Part shown: positions 43,266-51,541 of the stretch, one piece after another
Numbering within the stretch: position 1 is the stretch's first letter
How the letters are laid out: the number at the start of each line of letters is the position of its first letter
NCBI GenBank assembly: GCA_900114405.1
Contig: FOSY01000013.1
Span: forward strand, 14,231-78,230
Length of the DNA: 64,000 nt
Reading direction: 5' to 3'
From: Lachnospiraceae bacterium KH1T2
GTDB taxonomy: Bacteria; Bacillota; Clostridia; Lachnospirales; Lachnospiraceae
Made by a program: the position numbers and the translations under genes
The notes under the pieces: generated by a model
Database searches by the model: none
The model's input: the letters and a program-made list of their open reading frames with translations, nothing else
Told to the model about the DNA's origin: nothing

Positions 43266-44624
43266 ATGAAAAAATTGTCTATCTTAAACAATAACATGGA
43301 CATGGTCCATGGCCCTTTATTAAAAAACATATTTATATTTGCTCTGCCGCTGCTTTTTTCTAATCTGCTGCAGATCGCATTCAACGCCGCGGACACTATC
43401 GTTGTCGGTAAGTTTTCCGGGCAGGAAGCCCTCGCCGCAGTCGGTGCGACAGGTCCTATAGTAAACCTGCTGATAGCCATGTTTAATGGTCTAGCGACAG
43501 GCGCTAACATCATAATCGCCATGCAGATAGGCCGAAAAGAGAAAGAAAGAGTCTCTACCTCAGTTCACACCTCATATTTTCTTGCATTAGCAGGAGGTGT
43601 GATCTTAACCTTCATCGGAGTTTTTCTTTCAAAAACCTTCCTGACATGGATGGGCACACCGGAAAATATCCTCAGCCAGAGCACACTTTACATGCAGATC
43701 TACTTTGCAGGAAGTATCCCGCTTCTGGTATATAATTTTGGCTCAGCTATACTTCGTTCAAAAGGTGACACTGTCGGCCCTACTGTTTACATGACAATCT
43801 CCGGTGTGATCAATATCATACTTAATCTTGTTTTCGTCATAGGACTTAAGATGGGCGTTTCAGGCGTAGCCATTGCTACTGTGATCTCAGAAACCGTATC
43901 AGCTATACTAATAACCCTCTCGCTGATGCGACAGAACGACAGCACGAAGCTTTACCTGAATCGCTTAAAACCCGACGATCACCTGCTTATGAAGATCATG
44001 CAGATCGGTGTTCCTGCCGGTTTCCAGACTATGATGTGGTCAATCTCAAACATCGCAGTCCAGTCTTCCATAAACAGCTTTGGTTCCGTTGCAGTCGCCG
44101 GAAACAGCGCAGCTGCCAATATCGAAAGCTTCGTTTACATCGGTATGATGTCCTTTTCAGAATGCTGTATCACCTTCACATCCCAATGTGCCGGTGCCGG
44201 CAAAAAGCAGCGTATCCGCGATGTATTCACGCTGATCGTCGTTTTGGAGTTTATAGTGGCTTTCGGCACAAGCGCAACCTTGTGGAGATTTGGAGACTTC
44301 TTCCTCTCCTTCTACACAAATGATCCGGGAGTTATAAATGTCGGAATGATCCGCATGTGGTACGTAGTATTTTGGCTTTTCATAAACGCAGTACTCGATG
44401 TTCCTGCGGCTTCCATGCGCGGAATGGGCTACAGCACTACACCAACTGTAGTCATGCTGATAGGTGTTGTCGGAGTTCGTTTGCTCTATATCTCAACGAT
44501 ATTCCATGCGATACACACTCTCCCAACCCTGTACCTGTGCTTCCCGATATCATGGATAATCACAACTATCCCTCTGATGCTGATATGGCTGCACTATTAC
44601 AGAAAATTTAAAGGTATAGATTAA
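43266..44624 (+). CDS. MATE-family multidrug efflux transporter
   Basis: 452 residues from ATG 43266 (MKKLSILNNN). The frame extends upstream into the chemoreceptor terminator, so the longer form is rejected; the ribosome site is weak and an ATG at 43296 is an alternative. About 12 membrane helices in two similar halves, starting PLLKNIFIFALPLLFSNLLQ, with PVG- and GNS-type loops of the NorM/DinF family. It exports drugs or metabolites in exchange for Na+ or H+. The substrate cannot be told. The gene has no close neighbour partner. Confidence 0.9.
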   Translation: MKKLSILNNNMDMVHGPLLKNIFIFALPLLFSNLLQIAFNAADTIVVGKFSGQEALAAVGATGPIVNLLIAMFNGLATGANIIIAMQIGRKEKERVSTSVHTSYFLALAGGVILTFIGVFLSKTFLTWMGTPENILSQSTLYMQIYFAGSIPLLVYNFGSAILRSKGDTVGPTVYMTISGVINIILNLVFVIGLKMGVSGVAIATVISETVSAILITLSLMRQNDSTKLYLNRLKPDDHLLMKIMQIGVPAGFQTMMWSISNIAVQSSINSFGSVAVAGNSAAANIESFVYIGMMSFSECCITFTSQCAGAGKKQRIRDVFTLIVVLEFIVAFGTSATLWRFGDFFLSFYTNDPGVINVGMIRMWYVVFWLFINAVLDVPAASMRGMGYSTTPTVVMLIGVVGVRLLYISTIFHAIHTLPTLYLCFPISWIITTIPLMLIWLHYYRKFKGID

Positions 44625-44628
44625 AAAA

Positions 44629-44666
44629 TAAGTGCCCCAAAAGCCAAGCTTTTGGAGGCACTTTTC
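44629..44666. terminator. bidirectional terminator
   Basis: AGTGCC and CCAAAAGC pair with GCTTTTGG and GGCACT; T run follows on the plus strand and TTTTTT-like run on the minus strand. Serves the MATE and flavodoxin-SCP2 genes. Confidence 0.8.
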
Positions 44667-44675
44667 ATTTGATTC

Positions 44676-45689
44676 TCATACCATCTTAAGCGGTTCTGCC
44701 GCTGTCGGGAAGAGCTCATCAAGCTCTTTAAGCATTGCAAAATCACCCTTAACCTGCATATCTCCCGCCATAAATGCTTCTCTGAAAGTTCCTTCGCCTT
44801 CAAGTATCGACATAAGTTTATCCTTGCTTATATGGCATACTACCTGCGGCGATTCCAACGGAAGATTCGTGCAGCTAAGCGTTGTATCCTTTATCTCAAC
44901 GCTTATCGGCTTATTAAATTCCTTTACTTCAAACTTATAACTGACATCCGCACCTTTTTTACCTGCGAATCTCTTCTTAAACTTATCAATAGCAGCATCC
45001 TCTTCGCCTAGACCATCGTACTTAAGAAGCGATTTGAAATGGTCTGTAAGATGCTTTATATCCTCTTTCTGCGTCTGAACATAGTTCTCATCAGAAGCAT
45101 ATTTTGAAAGCTGCTCTGTCTCCTGCGGTGTGAACTTTATAACCTCTGATGCCGCAACCATAGCTTTGACTTCCTGATTGCTTGCCGGAAGCACCTGTGC
45201 ACGTCTTGAAACATTCCGGTAGAAATTTTCTGCAGTTTTCTCGATCGTGCTTATATAGTTCGTATTCATCTCAAAAGAGATAGAGTCCTTAACATATCCT
45301 GTAAGTCCGCATATAGTCTTTCCTCCAAGCATATCCCACGCAGACTCCAGCGTAAGCTGTCCCTGCCTCTCGCCATAGGTGGTAGACATTACTATCGGGC
45401 ACATGTATATATTCGAAATCTTCTCTTTATTACCATAAAACCAGCATGCATCGAGAAATTCTGCCATATAACCGCCAACTCCGTACCACTCGACAGTTGT
45501 CGCAAGGATAACTCCATCGACATCATTCAATGTACTCGGAAGCGATATTATATTTCTCTTTTCATCATGAAGGTCATATCTCTCTGTCTTAACATTCAGC
45601 TCATCAAAAACTGACTGCATCTTTGATAGCACAAATAGTGTGGGATCCCCCATGATTCCACGTCCGCCATAATAAATATTTATCCTCAT
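44676..45689 (-). CDS. flavodoxin-like/SCP2 sterol-carrier fusion protein
   Basis: 337 residues. Residues 1-165 form a flavodoxin or NADPH-dependent FMN reductase-like fold (INIYYGGRGIMGDPTLFVLS; ATTVEWYGVGGYMAEFLDA). A helical linker follows, and about 235-337 is an SCP2-like lipid-binding domain (ISVEIKDTTLSCTNLP; EGEGTFREAFMAGDMQVKGD). The pairing suggests an FMN enzyme acting on a hydrophobic substrate or carrier. No signal peptide. GGAGGGG lies 5 bases before ATG. It follows the rhomboid gene by 53 bases but has its own terminator. Confidence 0.8.
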   Translation of the reverse strand: MRINIYYGGRGIMGDPTLFVLSKMQSVFDELNVKTERYDLHDEKRNIISLPSTLNDVDGVILATTVEWYGVGGYMAEFLDACWFYGNKEKISNIYMCPIVMSTTYGERQGQLTLESAWDMLGGKTICGLTGYVKDSISFEMNTNYISTIEKTAENFYRNVSRRAQVLPASNQEVKAMVAASEVIKFTPQETEQLSKYASDENYVQTQKEDIKHLTDHFKSLLKYDGLGEEDAAIDKFKKRFAGKKGADVSYKFEVKEFNKPISVEIKDTTLSCTNLPLESPQVVCHISKDKLMSILEGEGTFREAFMAGDMQVKGDFAMLKELDELFPTAAEPLKMV

Positions 45690-45742
45690 AACAGCCCCTC
45701 CTTAAGCTCTTTGCTGCCTCATCAGCAAAGCCCCTTCATAGC

Positions 45743-46771
45743 TTAATTCTCTTTCCTGTACAGGATACAGCTGAGTAGTATACCGGCGACAAGCCCTCCA
45801 ATATGCGCCGAATTATCTATCCCTGAACCTGTAACTCCAGCTAAAATACTATAGGCAACTACAAAAAATACTCTTGTCGGTGTAAGTGCCTTAAATCTTT
45901 CTTTATCCAAAACAACGATAGCCAGCAGTGCCCCTATCACACCAAATATCGCTCCACTCGCTCCGGCTGACGCGACATTCTCTCCAACCATTACATGAAA
46001 CAGCAGCGAAGCCGCATTTCCGAGAAGTCCGCTCAAAATATACAATACAGCAAACTTCAGCTTTCCAAGCGCCGACTCCACCTTACTTCCAAACATATAA
46101 AGCGATATCATATTCGTCGCCAAATGCTGCAGTCCGAAATGCATGAACATACAGGTGAAAAGCCTGTAAACTTCACCATATTCTAAAACCAAAGGCTGAT
46201 ACATCGCGCCATTTTGGATCATATATTCAGCATCCATCGTGCTTCCATATGCCGAAAGCCATATAAATATGATGATGTTTATCAATATAAGAGCCACCGT
46301 GACCGGACTTTCAGAAAACCACAAAAGCTTTCCAAGACCTCTCCACACAGTAAGCTTATCATCCCCAAATTTCTTCTCACGTTCTTCGGCAAGCAGGTTT
46401 TCAAGCGGTGCTCTGAGATAATCAAAGTCAGACATCTGATTTTCGTAAATGACAAGCCTAAGCGAAGTAGCGTCTACAAGCCATGAAAACTCATCATTAA
46501 CAGCAATACTTCTCCCCGCTGCCGGATTAGCAACAAGTATCAGAGAAAACAACCTGATCCTTATATAGCCTTTCTGCATGAACATATTTCGGATCTGCTC
46601 CATGAGCTGCGAATAATTATCATACGAAAGCACCAGCGCTCTGGCATTCAGTACGACCACAACCATCGCAAGTTCATTGTCGTTCCTAAAAAATAAATCT
46701 ATTTCCTTAGAATTTGATTGTATCTGTGCATAGTTATGCGCAGCAAGTAATGCCGCAATTCTTTCTTTCAA
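45743..46771 (-). CDS. rhomboid intramembrane serine protease
   Basis: 342 residues from a TTG start (46769-46771) with GGAGG 8 bases upstream; the nearby ATG frame stops after two codons. A soluble N-terminal domain (about 1-160) precedes about six membrane helices. The catalytic Ser is in GASGAIFG (about 270) and His in SAHIGG (about 321), with FMHFGLQHLATNM also conserved. It cleaves membrane proteins within the bilayer. It is the last gene of the Tad-related run, so a pilus or envelope protein may be its substrate; that is inference. Confidence 0.88.
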   Translation of the reverse strand: MKERIAALLAAHNYAQIQSNSKEIDLFFRNDNELAMVVVVLNARALVLSYDNYSQLMEQIRNMFMQKGYIRIRLFSLILVANPAAGRSIAVNDEFSWLVDATSLRLVIYENQMSDFDYLRAPLENLLAEEREKKFGDDKLTVWRGLGKLLWFSESPVTVALILINIIIFIWLSAYGSTMDAEYMIQNGAMYQPLVLEYGEVYRLFTCMFMHFGLQHLATNMISLYMFGSKVESALGKLKFAVLYILSGLLGNAASLLFHVMVGENVASAGASGAIFGVIGALLAIVVLDKERFKALTPTRVFFVVAYSILAGVTGSGIDNSAHIGGLVAGILLSCILYRKEN

Positions 46772-46878
46772 ATCATGATCCTCCGGGTCGCATAAATTGC
46801 GATACTACTTTAATTTTACACTTTGCCGCTCACTTTAGCAATGTATACCCGTAGAACTATACATATTGTTATTCACTA

Positions 46879-48207
46879 TCAGCCTGCCATGACGACTTTC
46901 ATCGTTACATGTGCAAATTTCACTACATCACCTGCACATATTTCAGCATTTTCGTCCTTTTCAAGCTTTCGCCCATTCACGCTTGTTCCATTAGTTGAAT
47001 TAAGATCACACAGGAAATACCGACCTGCATTGCGCCTGATACATGCATGCACCCGACTTACGTTCTTATCCTCTATACATCCATGCACACGAGCGCGCGC
47101 TTTACCAATGGTAAATGTTTCGTCTCTAACCGCCAGATCAACACTTTCTCCATTTACCATCCCTATAAGATGAAGCGTATCTCCACCTGCCGCACGGTCA
47201 TTTAAGAGTACCGTTTCTTCCTCATATCCATAAGCCTTTTCAGACCGCAGCTTTTTTTCCTGCATCTGCATCGCATTTGTGAGATAGTCGCTCCTGTACT
47301 CTCTGTATTGCTCTTCATTATTTTCAAAGATCTTTCCTTCTTCGCACTCAATACTGCGCTTTTTATATAAGTGGATCACTCCTATCATCGCAGCCGCAAA
47401 AAATACCGCTATCACAGCTCCCGCCTTAAGGTAATCATCTTCAGAAAATCCAAGCAGCGTCAATACCTGCGGGTCTAGCAGCACTGCTGCATAACATCCC
47501 GCTGCTGCAAGCGTCATCACCGCGCAGATGATGATCCCATTCCGGATATTTTTCTTCTGAGCCTTCTCCATCTCTCCCTGTTCAGGCGGGCAGTAATCTA
47601 TCCTGCTTATATTAACCTGCGGCTCGGCTTTGTACTCCATTTTAAACTCCGGCAGTCTGATTATCGGTATCTCTGTGACACCTTCTCTGTCATTTCCGAG
47701 CAGCTTTTCTATAGATACTACTCCATCACATACATCGTTAAAAAACTTCCCTGCCAGCTTGACTGCCTCCGGGTCCTTCTGGTCAGCCGCTTCCACCAGA
47801 AACTCTGCCAAAAGCTCCTCCCCATCAGACTCTCTGCAGCCCGGAACATATACAAAAAACGGTTTCTTCTTATCATCATCCCAATATATATATTCCGGCT
47901 CATATATAATTTCATCGTCACATAAAAGATATTCCTCAAGTCTTTTTTGAAGTTCCGCATATCCTCTAAAAAAGCTCTTAAGCTCCGGATAGCGAAGCTT
48001 TCCGCTGTCAAAAACATCCGCAATGCTCCTCATACTCCCTATCTCAAAAGACCAGAATTCCTCTCCGTTGAAATTTTCTGTCTGAAGCTTCAGTATTCCC
48101 GGAATATTATTATTCTTAAGCATTCGCTCCTTATAATCATTCTCTGAATGCTCTCTTTCGATCAATAAATATTTTTTTCTATTCTCCTGCCTGATAATCG
48201 CATTCAT
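46879..48207 (-). CDS. DUF6382-like membrane protein with FHA domain
   Basis: 442 residues. An N-terminal cytoplasmic domain of the DUF6382 kind (about 1-200), two membrane helices (about 222-245 and 260-285) and a C-terminal FHA domain (about 350-442) with GKAR..VHGCIEDKNVSRVH and DLNSTNGTSVNG. FHA domains bind phospho-threonine, so it may respond to a Ser/Thr kinase. Start overlaps the upstream stop (ATGA). It is a regular part of Tad operons in Clostridia, where its role is not settled. Confidence 0.85.
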   Translation of the reverse strand: MNAIIRQENRKKYLLIEREHSENDYKERMLKNNNIPGILKLQTENFNGEEFWSFEIGSMRSIADVFDSGKLRYPELKSFFRGYAELQKRLEEYLLCDDEIIYEPEYIYWDDDKKKPFFVYVPGCRESDGEELLAEFLVEAADQKDPEAVKLAGKFFNDVCDGVVSIEKLLGNDREGVTEIPIIRLPEFKMEYKAEPQVNISRIDYCPPEQGEMEKAQKKNIRNGIIICAVMTLAAAGCYAAVLLDPQVLTLLGFSEDDYLKAGAVIAVFFAAAMIGVIHLYKKRSIECEEGKIFENNEEQYREYRSDYLTNAMQMQEKKLRSEKAYGYEEETVLLNDRAAGGDTLHLIGMVNGESVDLAVRDETFTIGKARARVHGCIEDKNVSRVHACIRRNAGRYFLCDLNSTNGTSVNGRKLEKDENAEICAGDVVKFAHVTMKVVMAG

Positions 48208-48677
48208 TCTTGCACTCCACTTCTACTTCTAACCATATCTATGATATTTTTCCCCGCCCGAAGAGCCCGCACTACCTCTATCGGCTGTACCCTCGAGTAC
48301 TTTTTATCAGCAGAAATACTGATACCCTTCCTCCTAAGTTCCGGTATCAGTACTATGCCTTTAGGAATCCTGAAATCAGCCTTACCGCTTACACTTATCT
48401 CCAATGCAGTCGCTTTGGCATCGATCTCAACATTTTTAGAGACTATCATCCTCTTATCCAGCAGTTCCCTTGCCGCATCCTCCGCCTTCTTCACCGGATC
48501 TGCTTCCGGGTCTGTGACCATAGCCCCTCGCAAAGCCGCTTCATAGCATACGCAATCTAAAACACACTTATCATGTACATAAAAGCTCATATAAATTATG
48601 AGCAGGATACACGTCAGCAATATCGGCATCAGCATAGCCGCTTCCACCGTATAATATCCACAATATTCATCTTTCAT
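48204..48677 (-). CDS. TadE-like pseudopilin
   Basis: 157 residues. The N-terminus YYTVEAAMLMPILL is the TadE hydrophobic helix with the conserved Glu, then a small mixed domain. Start and stop overlap both neighbours by four bases. It is expected to be processed by a prepilin peptidase and to take part in pilus assembly. Confidence 0.8.
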   Translation of the reverse strand: MKDEYCGYYTVEAAMLMPILLTCILLIIYMSFYVHDKCVLDCVCYEAALRGAMVTDPEADPVKKAEDAARELLDKRMIVSKNVEIDAKATALEISVSGKADFRIPKGIVLIPELRRKGISISADKKYSRVQPIEVVRALRAGKNIIDMVRSRSGVQE

Positions 48678-49096
48678 CGCAAACCACCTAAAAGTATGAC
48701 TAATTCAGGTACCACCAGAAACGGAATAAATGGCAGTTCGCTTTCACGATCTCCCACTTTCAAAAAGATCACAAACATTGAAACTATTGCAGCCAGAAAA
48801 CTACCTGCAGTAAGCAATATCAAATTTTCAAAAACTCCAAGTACCGCTCCCGTAACTATCAAAACAAGCCCGTCGCCAAAGCCTATTTTTTCATGTGTCA
48901 CTGCTGATATAAGTACCATCACACAGCCGATCCCGGCACCCAGCAGGCTGCTTAACGGTGTGATAGTGCTATTCCATGCAGCTGCAAGCCCTGCGATCAA
49001 AAATATGACCAGTACCCGCCCATATATCCTTTTATTCTTTATATCTGTCGCTGCACATATAAGCAGCATTAAAAGCATGATAAGTCTTCCAAGCAT
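48674..49096 (-). CDS. second A24 prepilin peptidase-like protein
   Basis: 140 residues from the ATG at 49094-49096, with GGAG 9 bases upstream; a GTG eight codons earlier is possible. Multiple membrane helices. The two catalytic Asp are in CAATDIKNKRI and GFGDGLV. It is distinct from the first peptidase at 55912-56322, so the operon carries two, perhaps one for the pilin and one for pseudopilins. Confidence 0.8.
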   Translation of the reverse strand: MLGRLIMLLMLLICAATDIKNKRIYGRVLVIFLIAGLAAAWNSTITPLSSLLGAGIGCVMVLISAVTHEKIGFGDGLVLIVTGAVLGVFENLILLTAGSFLAAIVSMFVIFLKVGDRESELPFIPFLVVPELVILLGGLR

Positions 49097-49100
49097 CTCT

Positions 49101-49868
49101 TTATTCTCCGCAATCTGCACATTTCCGCATGTCTCCTACTTCTGATAACGGCACTTCCCTGATGCCTCTCTTAAGTCCCGGGCATTCCCTCGTTGTATGC
49201 CAGCGGTCTCCATCGTCTGTGATAAAGGTCTTACTTCCTCCTCTTTTACCACAGTATTCACATGGATAATATTTCCCTCCGGAACTATTTCGCCTTGCAG
49301 CTATATCCTCTCTGCTGATATCCATGATATTTAGTTTAAGATGTCTGCAATTTCTATGAGTATGATATACACCGCCATAAGTAGTTATGTAAACAAAAGT
49401 GTCGTCAGTATCTTCTGCATGCCTTCCACGCGTATTATCATATCCTGTGAAAGCCTTTACTCTCGCCCTGTCTATGATTTTTATCCTTGGCGCAGCCTTG
49501 GGCGCGAATGGTATATCAGCTTTCCATATTTCAAAAAGATCTATTATCTCATTGCCGTTCAGCCTGTCCGACACAGTATATGCTGCTGCGCTTGCAGCCA
49601 CGGCATTACTCATCAGCCGCTGCTGCTTCACTCCTGACTGCCTCATTATCTCTGTCACATACAGCAGCGTCAGCATACACATGAGAAACAGCGGCAAGAC
49701 CACCGCTGCTTCTACTGTCATTGAGCCCTTAAAAGAGCCGCGGACAGATTCCCTTTTCGGTATTAGATTGTATTGTTCGGGGTTCTCATTGTTAATTTCA
49801 CTAATATTTGGGTATGGGAGATACTTATTTATTTTTAGATTTTCTTTATTTTTTCCCGAAAAGGTCAT
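49101..49868 (-). CDS. TadE-like protein with two metal-site repeats
   Basis: 255 residues. A charged tail, then GSMTVEAAVVLPLFLMCMLT (TadE-type helix, about 48-70), a linker, and two copies of a Cys/His motif near the end: VYHTHRNCRHL...PCEYCGK (about 167-209) and RWHTTRECPGL...KCADCGE (about 222-255). The motif resembles the small YH-x3-C-x2-L...C-x2-C unit seen at the ends of some exported nucleases and hydrolases. Surface-exposed metal or redox sites on a pseudopilin are unusual. Downstream gene overlaps or abuts. Confidence 0.75.
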   Translation of the reverse strand: MTFSGKNKENLKINKYLPYPNISEINNENPEQYNLIPKRESVRGSFKGSMTVEAAVVLPLFLMCMLTLLYVTEIMRQSGVKQQRLMSNAVAASAAAYTVSDRLNGNEIIDLFEIWKADIPFAPKAAPRIKIIDRARVKAFTGYDNTRGRHAEDTDDTFVYITTYGGVYHTHRNCRHLKLNIMDISREDIAARRNSSGGKYYPCEYCGKRGGSKTFITDDGDRWHTTRECPGLKRGIREVPLSEVGDMRKCADCGE

Positions 49869-49883
49869 CTGTCTGCAGCTCCT

Positions 49884-51305
49884 TTACTCGATCACCGGCA
49901 TATAACTGTAACTTCTGCGTATAGTGAATTTTCTCCCTGCACAGTCAGTTATCTCTGCATCAGCCTCTAAAAACTCTATGCAGCCATCCATCCTGAAATT
50001 CCCATTTCCTGGCGTTTCACGCAGGTTCAGCTCTATCATGTCAATCGCTCTCATTGTCATCACTGTAGGATGCACTTCATTTTCGATCACCATTAAAAGC
50101 TTCATATAGTTACTGTAGTCAAGCCCTTCACCATCTGTCTTTCCTTTCATAGCTCCACTAAAGGGAACTTTCAAAATATTCTGTAATCTCCAGTCCTCGC
50201 TTTGCTTTACAAGCGGAACTTTTCCTCCGGAGAGCAATGTCCTTACATCAAGCACCGCCTCTGATGTCGACCAGCAGACCATAAAAAAGTCTGTCAATGG
50301 CTCTGTTATGTCAACCTTTATAGCAATTGCTGCCGCTGCCGCGATCGGCTCTGCTATAGCCTGTGCCTGTGCTCGTTTCCCTGAGTCACGGAATATCATC
50401 ATTGTATTTGCCGCAGCTCTCATACTAAAAAGCTTCTCTACCGTACATCGAAGATTAGCGATATTTGTATTTTTACCATTCAGGATATACTCCTGCTCAT
50501 AGTATCCATCTTCCTCTGCATCTACATAATTTCTGAATTTCTTTGAAAGATATTCTGTATATAGCAGATTACTTGTCAGCGAATCTGTATCATATCTGGG
50601 TTTTACTACACCTATCCCGTCAATGTTTTCTCTATACGAAGCAAGTCCTTCAAGCATGAGCTTTTTATGCGAAGGTTTTATATATGAACCATAAATCGTC
50701 CTTGATATGATACCTTCACGCATGTCATAGGTCTTTTTATACTTCTTTGTATCGCTTCCAATGTCTGCATCTTTAAGCTTTTTATCTATCTTTGCTCTTC
50801 TCTCATCCAGATTTTCTTTTAATATTCCACTGCCTTTATAATCTTTCACATGATTATGCAGGTCCTCTGCTATACCTACACCATACATATCCTTCACAGC
50901 TTCTATTGCCTGCCTCTTAAAAACTCTTCCTCCGTCATCAGTCGCCCTCGACGGAAGGTCTGCCGAAGCATTCTTTATATTCAAGCCATACAGGTCACCT
51001 GCACCGGTAAAGAAAAGCCCACGTGAAGGATGAAGCTCATAATCCATATATTCTTTAAGATGCATCGATGTTTCTTTCAGCGACGGAACACTATTTCCAT
51101 AAGAGGAGTCGATGTACGCAAGATCATATTTTTCAAGTAACTCTCTGTTATACTCTGCAAATGTCGAAACCAGTCCCATATTCATCGCCATTTCAATACG
51201 CATCTTTTCTGCGCTGTATCTCGCACTGTCAACCACTGTAAGCACAAGTGATAAGAGTAATCCCAAAATAAGTGACATAAATACTGTTATCGATCCCTTG
51301 TACAT
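49884..51305 (-). CDS. DUF5702-family Tad operon protein
   Basis: 473 residues. An N-terminal pseudopilin-like helix (GSITVFMSLILGLLLSLVLT) precedes a large helical outside domain; the pattern DSARYSAEKMRIEMAMNMGL near the start and a C-terminal SYSYMPVIE match DUF5702. The family accompanies Tad pili in Clostridia and is thought to sit in the pilus system. Strong GGAGG ribosome site. Confidence 0.8.
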   Translation of the reverse strand: MYKGSITVFMSLILGLLLSLVLTVVDSARYSAEKMRIEMAMNMGLVSTFAEYNRELLEKYDLAYIDSSYGNSVPSLKETSMHLKEYMDYELHPSRGLFFTGAGDLYGLNIKNASADLPSRATDDGGRVFKRQAIEAVKDMYGVGIAEDLHNHVKDYKGSGILKENLDERRAKIDKKLKDADIGSDTKKYKKTYDMREGIISRTIYGSYIKPSHKKLMLEGLASYRENIDGIGVVKPRYDTDSLTSNLLYTEYLSKKFRNYVDAEEDGYYEQEYILNGKNTNIANLRCTVEKLFSMRAAANTMMIFRDSGKRAQAQAIAEPIAAAAAIAIKVDITEPLTDFFMVCWSTSEAVLDVRTLLSGGKVPLVKQSEDWRLQNILKVPFSGAMKGKTDGEGLDYSNYMKLLMVIENEVHPTVMTMRAIDMIELNLRETPGNGNFRMDGCIEFLEADAEITDCAGRKFTIRRSYSYMPVIE

Positions 51306-51324
51306 CTCTCCTCCTTCCTTTTTG

Positions 51325-51356
51325 AAAAATTCTTAAAATTTACTCGCAAGCGAGTA
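51325..51356 (-). terminator. hairpin after the pilin gene
   Basis: TACTCG/CGAGTA (loop CTTG) then AAATTTT and a second T run. It may act as a leaky terminator or a 3' end stabiliser that raises pilin mRNA over the downstream genes. Confidence 0.4.
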
Positions 51357-51363
51357 TTGAATT

Positions 51364-51525
51364 TCAGACTGCCTTGGCATTTTTGATAACATTGCCAAGA
51401 AGATACTCGACAAGACTTGTGATCTGCTTCTTAAAAAGTGTCACAAGCGCAATAAGAACGACCAAAATAAGAATGATCTCAACAGTTCCTACCGCATCTT
51501 CTTCCTTCAGAAAACGCATTAACAT
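51364..51525 (-). CDS. Flp-type major pilin
   Basis: 53 residues from the ATG at 51523-51525 with AGGAGG 9 bases upstream. It reads MLMRFLKEEDAVGTVEIILI then a hydrophobic stretch and a short basic tail. The short leader, Gly before the cut, the Glu in the mature start and one hydrophobic helix define Flp/Tad pilins. The gene sits between tadC and the DUF5702 gene, inside the operon, and has the operon's best ribosome site. Confidence 0.85.
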   Translation of the reverse strand: MLMRFLKEEDAVGTVEIILILVVLIALVTLFKKQITSLVEYLLGNVIKNAKAV

Positions 51526-51541
51526 AATTTCTCACCTCCTT

